Below are positions 58,313 through 64,000 of a stretch of DNA of 64,000 nt, one piece after another; positions within the stretch are counted from its first letter, which is position 1, and each line of letters starts with the position of its first letter. The stretch is from Magnolia sinica. Lineage: Eukaryota > Streptophyta > Magnoliopsida > Magnoliales > Magnoliaceae. The translations under genes and the position numbers were made by a program. The stretch lies in contig NC_080582.1 of NCBI RefSeq assembly GCF_029962835.1, positions 21,274,032 through 21,338,031 of the forward strand, read 5' to 3'. The notes beneath the pieces are model-generated. The model saw only the letters and a program-made list of their open reading frames with translations. It did not search any database and was not told the DNA's origin.

Positions 58313-61223
58313 ATGACAAACCCTTGCATAAGGGATTTGGCGAGTCGGCCCCCACCATCTCATGCAGATGTTCTTTGACATGGTGGTTTGATAGTGTGAA
58401 GAGTAGGTTGGAGAAGAATAACACTAAATTAAATATATTTAGGCAGACCCCATTCTCATTTTTATTACACATTCCATCATTTAGGTTTATAGGAGCCATT
58501 TTTCACTCACTTATTAACAGATATATAGGCAATCTTGTATTCAAGATACAGGGGAACCATGTAAAATTTACCGAGATAGACTTCACCCTAATAACCAAGC
58601 TGAAGGCTGGTGACCTCTCTATACCCAATATCCATCGTTCGAAGAAGTCATTAAGAGAAAAATACTTCAATGAATATCTTATCATAAAGCAACATGTACA
58701 GGAGGTGTTCAACGAGATACTTGATAGCAATAAGTACGAAGATGTCGTGAAGGTAGCCCTAATATTATGTGTAGAGTAGTTTGTTAAGGGTACCAACACG
58801 AATATTATATGTTGTATAGACTTTATCGACCTTGTCAACTCGTTGGAAGACTTTAATATCTACCCTTAAGGTAGTTTGGCCTTCCAGATGATGACGGAAG
58901 GGATCGAGAGTGCCTTCATGGCATCCCAGGGGCCTCATTACAATGTCACCAGTTGTATATTTCCCCTGCAGGTAAGGATTCTTTCCTTGTCTATTTTAAT
59001 TCATAGTTTATAGCAAACTATATTTATTTAACATCATCTTGTCATTTCATTGTAACAGATATGAGCCCTTGAGAGAGTAACGGCTCTCCAACAATGTATA
59101 ATTTCATACATTCCCTTCCAAATTCCACGATTCATACAATATCGGGGATGGAAGGGTTGGAGGTATAAGAAGATTCATGAAATTATAGAGAGTAAAGATG
59201 TAAGTCAATTTCTATGAAGCTAAGTGGTCACTCATTCAACTATATATAGATATGTGTGTGTGTTTCTCTAGCATGAAAACAAAGATGTTCTCTTACAAAC
59301 TGAGATCGTTCTTATGTTAGAGCCTACCACCGAGGAGCTGGAGACGGAGGCCGTTTGTTTGGCCCATGATAGATTTGACGTAAGATGTCAGAAACGCCTT
59401 GCTTTTATGTTGATATTTTATATTTAATTTGACATGTTATATAACTGATACATACATTGCTTCATTTTTTAGGGCATTAAAGATGAAGATGATGAAGATA
59501 TGGAAGAGACATCGGGACAGGGAGAGGAAGAAAAGGGGGGAGAGGAAGAGAGTACTGACGAGGGAGAGGGAGAGAGAGAGGGAGCGGGATCACAATTGAC
59601 TGGGGAGTCGAGGGAGGATAGGGAGGAGTTGGAGGCGCAAAGGCTTCAGTTGGAGAGAGACAGGGAAGAGTTAAAGCTTCTCGAACGCACACTAAAAGAG
59701 AGAGAAGAATCGATTAAGAGGGAGAGAGAAGTAGTACTCAAGGAGGTTGAACTAATGCTAAAACTGAAAGAAGCCTTGAGGTTAGAGAAAGAGGAGTTGA
59801 AAGAGAGAGGGAGGTTTTGAAAAAGGAGAGGAAAATGCTACTGAGGGAGAAGGAAGAACTGAAGAAGGAGAGGGAAGAGTTGGAGGAGGGTAAAGCAGAG
59901 TTGAAGAAGCAGATGGAGGCATTTCGTATAGAGAAGATTCGGTTTAGGAAGGAGAAGGAGTTAGAGAATCAGAAGGAAGAGTTTGAGAAAGAGGATGAGG
60001 ATGCGTTAGGCATTGATATATGCAAAAAATCACTACATTCCATTCTAGTATATAAGAGGAGACCTAAGAGGATGCTGAAGTAGTCTGTCTACAAGCGTTC
60101 TCCATTCACTTCCATCTCTGCCGTGCAAACCACTCCAAGCAACGCCGCTGATAATGAGAAACAGAAAGAATTTCCTACTCTCCGATACCCTTTGAGGCCA
60201 AGATCGATCCATTTAGGCTAATATCGGAGGACGAACTCCATGAATTGGAAAGTTGGGCCAACACAAACAAAGAATCACCAGAATTTCTTTGGTTCAAGAC
60301 CATTTGGGAGAAAAATGCATGGGTTGATAGCGTGGTAAGTAAATCACACACATACATGCATAGTTTTATTCAGAACACTTATATTAAAGTAGAGCTTAAT
60401 TTTTCATCTTTATTGATTAGGCTATCAACAAGTACATTGATTTCTTGGAGAGAAGACACCAATTATTTCCTCCATTATATACAAAGGCCTGCAAGTTCTG
60501 TCCCACATTTTTTCTGATAACTGTATGAATTTGATCATGGTTATTATGTTATTTCATTATATGATATATGTTCTAATTTGGTATGTTGTTTGTAATAGCC
60601 CTGTATCGGCATGCAAATGTCAACATTGAGAATGTATCGGGATGCTGGCAGTGACAAATCGCGTTTATTATTCGAAGGGCTAGAAAAACTCGCTGCGATC
60701 AGCATTGTCAAGCCTCGTGACGGGCAGAAGGCCATGTGGCAGCATGAAGAGGTAATGGTGTCGATACAAGTTATCAACGTTAGGTATACCGATTTCTATA
60801 ATTTCTAGATATTAATATATTATCTTGCCAAACATGGACAAGCATACGTACCAGTCAATCACGCCAACAGTCATTGGTACCTGATGATCATCCACCCTTG
60901 AGACCGAGAAATCGTTATACTTGACAGTTTATACTCGAGGGCACTCAGTCGATACAGGGAACATATCGAGTTGATGAAGGAAGCCTTGCCTATATTATTT
61001 TATGCCATAGGAGATATGTCTGTGTTGGAAGGAAATGCATGGATGGTCAGAGAAGATACCTATATACCGAAGCAGACGAATGAATATGACTGGCATTTTT
61101 GTCATGAAATATATCGACATTTTGTGCAGCGATCAAATTTTGTCAGGGAGAGACTTGCAGCAATTCACTTCCAACTTTAGGGAGTCAATAGCCTATGATT
61201 GCCTAAGTGATCTCAAAATATAA
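58313..61223 (+). pseudogene. Ulp1-like (C48) protease transposon gene with DUF1985-type domain, broken
   Basis: The N-terminal DUF1985-like domain (58313-58971) has TPFSFLLHIPSFRFIGAIFH, RYIGNLVFKIQGNHVKFTE and KYEDVVKVALILCVE, then IDFIDLVNSLEDFNIYP. Likely exons follow at 59059-59196 (VTALQQCIISYIPFQIPRF), 59272-59379 (LLQTEIVLMLEPTTEELETE) and 59473-60083. The last is an acidic stretch, then a long Glu/Lys/Arg coiled coil with a frameshift near 59812. Further exons include ISEDELHELESWANTNKES (about 60220). The C48 protease end keeps the His motif NSHWYLMIIHP (about 60876) and the Asp motif VILDSL (about 60925). The catalytic Cys motif, expected DCGIFVMKYID, is cut by a 2-bp deletion near 61092. 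Stops occur at 58777, 58867, 59062 and 60900. Such genes are carried by plant Mutator-like elements (family knowledge). No transposase is seen here. Confidence 0.75.
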
Positions 61224-61424
61224 TATATTTGTATTAGGCATGAGAGGAATCAAAAAAAATTGTGAAATATTGTAAATTGTTGTAAATGATGTCCTGTAAA
61301 ACATTCATGATAAAATGATGTAATCGATGTATTGTATATTTTGCCAAAATTTTGTAACAAATGATATATTCATCTTAGTGATTTCATTATGAATGGTGAA
61401 GACATCATTTTGCAGTAAATGATG
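61224..61424. other. AT-rich 3' flank of the Ulp1-like pseudogene
   Basis: TTGTAAATTGTTGTAAATG and similar AT-rich words, with no repeats of the 21-bp family until CACTTCACGGTC at 61429. Possible old 3' UTR. Confidence 0.4.
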
Positions 61425-62927
61425 CCATCACTTCACGGTCAATTCCATGCTTCATGGTCATTTCCATTCACTTCACGATCAATTCACAGTCAATCCCCTT
61501 CACTTCACGGTCATTTTCATGCATTTCACGGTCAATCTAGGCAATTCTGTTTAGATTCACGGTCATTCCCATGAATTTCACGGTCAATTCCCTTCACTTC
61601 ACGGTCATTTCCATGTATTTCACAATCATTTTCATGCATTTCACGGTCAATCCTAGCGATTTTTATTGATTCACAGTCATTTTCATGCATTTCACGGTCA
61701 ATTCCCTTCACTTCACGGTCATTTCTATGCATTTCACGATCAATTCGCTTCACTTCATAGTCATTTCTATGCATTTCACAGTCAATCCCGACGATTTTAT
61801 TTTGATTCACGGTCATTTCCATGCATGTCACGGTCAATTCCCTTCACTTCATGGTCATTTCCATGCATTTCACGGTCAATTCACTTCACTTCACGGTCAT
61901 TTTCATGCATTTCACGGTCAATCCCGGAGATTTCGTTTTGATTCACAGTCATTTCCATGCATTTCACGGTCAATTCCCTTCACTTCACACATTTCACGGT
62001 CAATTCGCTTCACTTCACGGTCATTTCTATGCATTTTACGGTCAATCCCGGCGATTCCATTTTGATTCATGGTCATTTCCATGCATTTCACGGTCAATTC
62101 CCTTCACTTCACGGTCGTTTCCATGCATTTCACGGTCAATTCGCTTCACTTCACGCCATTTCCATGCATTTCATGGTCAATTCCCTTCACTTCACGGTCA
62201 TTTCCATGCATTTCACGGTCAATTCGCTTCACGTCACGGTCATTTCCATGCATTTCACGGTCAATCCCGGCGATTCCGTTTTGATTCACGGTCATTTCCA
62301 TGCATTTCACGATCAATTCCCTTCACTTCACGGTCATTTCCATGCATTTCATAGTCAATTCGCTTCACTTCACGGTCATTTCCATGCATTTCACAGTCAA
62401 TCCCAGCGATTCCATTTTGATTCACGGTCATTTCCATGCATTTCACGGTCAATTCCCTTTACTTCACGGTCATTTCCATGCATTTCACGGTCAATCCCGG
62501 TGATTCCGTTTCATTTCATGGTAATTTCTATGCATTTAACGGTCATTTCCCTTCACTTCACGGTCATTTCCATGCATTTCACGGTCATTTCTCTTCACTT
62601 CACGGTCATTTTCATGCATTTCACAGTCAATTCACTTCACTTCACGGTCATTTCCATGCATTTCACGGTCAATCCCGGCGATTCCGTTTCATTTCACGGT
62701 CATTTTCATGCATTTCACGGTCATTTCCCTTCACTTCATGGTCATTTCCATGCATTTCACGGTCAATCCCGACGATTCCGTTTCATTTCACGGTCATTTC
62801 CATGAATTTCATGGTCATTTCCCTTCACTTCATGGTCAGTTCTATGCATTTCACGGTCAATCCCGACGATTTCGTTTCATTTCACGATCATTTTCATGCA
62901 TTTCACGGTCATTTCCATGCATTTCCT
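61425..62927 (+). repeat. Right 21/42-bp tandem array (TTCACGGTCA core)
   Basis: Same units as the left array, in the same orientation as 56805-57880 and opposite to 56630-56790. By length there are about 70 half-units. A higher-order block of roughly 125-135 bp recurs. It is marked by GCGATTCCGTTTTGATTCA (for example near 61925, 62050, 62270, 62405), followed by three 42-bp dimers ending AATTCCC, AATTCGC and AATCCC. The later part (from about 62490) uses the TTTCATTTCACGG variant instead. The array ends abruptly against the foldback element at 62928. Confidence 0.9.
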
Positions 62928-63899
62928 GGCAATTCTCGAGACCTCAACCCGAGCCCAACCCAAGTTTTATCGGGTTGGTGTTTGTATGCCCAACCCCAAG
63001 ATCAAACCCGATACATCCTGCCCAAGCCCAACCCAATGTTGAGTCGATCACAGGTTGGTCGGGTTGAACCCACCCAACTTTCAACCCTAAAATCATATAT
63101 GATACGTCAAGTAATTAATTTTGGTTTAGAAGATATTCTTGTTATATGAATAAAGAAAGAAATGAAAAAGAAAAAAAAAAGATTAAAAAAAAAATTATAT
63201 GCTTATAAATACATATTTATATAAATGTGTTAGAGAAAAATAAAAGTAGAATAAAATTCTCCATGTAAAAAAAAAACTGCACAGGGATACGGCTATAGCT
63301 ACGGTTATAATTCGTAGCCTTAGATAACCGTAGCTCGGCGATTAATCGCGGATCCCGCGATTCTACCGCAGGTCTCTGTCCTGATGGGCGATCAATCGCG
63401 GATCCCGTGATTCCACCGCAAGTCGCTATCCCGATCGGCGATCAATCGCGGATTCCGCATTTCCACCCCAACTCGCTGTCTCGATCGGCGATCTATGGCT
63501 ACGAATTATAACCGTAGCTATAACCATATTCCTATGCACTTCTATTTTTATTTTTTATTTTTTATTTTAACATGGAGAATTTTATTCTACCTACATTTTT
63601 CTCTTACTCATATTTATATAAATATGTATATATAAGCATATAAAAAAAATTATCTCTTTTTTTCACTTCTTTCCTTATTCATATAACAAGAATATCTTCT
63701 AAACCAAAATTAGTTACTTGACATACCATATATGATTTTAGGGCTGAAAGTTGGGTGGGCTCAACCCGACCAACCTGTGACCGACCTGACATTGGGTTGG
63801 GCTTGGGCAGGATATATCGGGTTTGGTCTTGGGGTTGGGCTATACAAACACCAACCCGATAAAACTTAGGTTCGCCTCGGGTTGAGGTCTCAGGTTGCC
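62928..63899. mobile_element. 972-bp giant foldback element
   Basis: The left arm (62928 to about 63317) and right arm (about 63498-63899) are near-perfect reverse complements. Examples are GAGACCTCAACCCGAG against CTCGGGTTGAGGTCTC, ATATTCTTGTTATATGAATA against TATTCATATAACAAGAATAT, and GCTACGGTTATAATTCGTAG against CTACGAATTATAACCGTAGC. The arms are about 390-400 bp. The 180-bp loop is made of three 50-bp repeats. No ORF and no clear target duplication. It may be a foldback transposon or an inverted duplication. Confidence 0.85.
63336..63490. repeat. 50-bp x 3 tandem repeat in the foldback loop
   Basis: Units start at 63336, 63386 and 63436 with (C/G)GGCGATCAATCGCGGAT-type sequence, and a partial fourth starts at 63486. 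Each unit itself contains the palindromic words AATCGCGGATCCCGCGATT in the first copy. Confidence 0.9.
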
Positions 63900-64000
63900 T
63901 GACCTAACACGAACCCGATTAACATATAAGTTCCTTATAAATTAATTATAATTGAGTTCAAATTATTTGTGTTGAAGGCAAAGGAAATTCCAATGCCTCC
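63900..64000. other. Window end, no feature recognised
   Basis: AT-rich sequence after the foldback element. Nothing is assigned. Confidence 0.3.

Noticed and set aside
58503..58838. Minus-strand frame opposite the DUF1985 domain
   Set aside because: Shadow of the plus-strand domain. No family motif.
56805..62927. CRISPR-like array
   Set aside because: There are no unique spacers of constant length. Units are contiguous or dimeric, and the genome is a plant.
61685..63149. Open frames of 126-282 residues in the right array
   Set aside because: Same artefact of the 21-bp repeat; one even runs on into the foldback element.

Overview
The window is nuclear DNA of a flowering plant. It has plant-type introns, a dense mix of decayed Ty1/copia and Ty3/gypsy retrotransposons, a LINE, SINEs and MITEs, and many long (CT)n, (GA)n and (TA)n microsatellites. 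Non-coding repeats containing 'GGGCCCAC', 'CCATCCATTTTT' and 'GGGCATGAGCCCAAAAATGAGG' recur in several places. From memory these resemble very high-copy repeats of magnoliid genomes (Magnoliales or Laurales). That placement is a guess and was not tested by search.

Only one gene looks intact. At 1-7312 (+) lies the 3' part of an INCENP (inner centromere protein, plant WYRD) gene. I joined six exons by splice phase and they end in the Aurora-kinase-binding IN-box. Its introns hold two tandem duplications, two SINEs and a hAT-like MITE. From 7.4 to 18.9 kb there are two MITE-like elements, a decayed RTE-like LINE (minus), an internally deleted gypsy element with both LTRs (11354-15379), and a decayed copia element (15.4-18.4 kb) that carries two MITE insertions with target duplications.

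From 19.8 to 28.1 kb there are low-complexity repeats and then a 3.26-kb tandem segmental duplication. Each copy holds a fragment of a DUF1985/Ulp1-type transposon gene and two foldback MITEs. From 28.4 to 34 kb there are a copia fragment, the 5' end of a minus-strand Tat/Ogre-like gypsy element, and the 3' end of another copia element. A structurally complete but coding-dead copia element with perfect 5-bp target duplications lies at 34244-39193. A 3'-truncated minus-strand copia element lies at 41.2-45.1 kb and abuts a truncated papain-like cysteine protease gene (45206-45601, minus). From 46 to 54.7 kb there are MITE, LTR and CACTA-like debris, a minisatellite, a SINE and a decayed copia element.

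The most unusual part is 56.6-63.9 kb. A decayed Ulp1-like (C48) protease gene with a DUF1985 domain (58313-61223) sits between two large arrays of one 21/42-bp repeat. The outermost repeats of the two arrays point in opposite directions, so the block may be a single mobile element with terminal tandem arrays. Directly next to it is a 972-bp foldback element with arms of roughly 390 bp and a loop made of 50-bp repeats. Long open frames inside the 21-bp arrays are artefacts of a repeat unit divisible by three.
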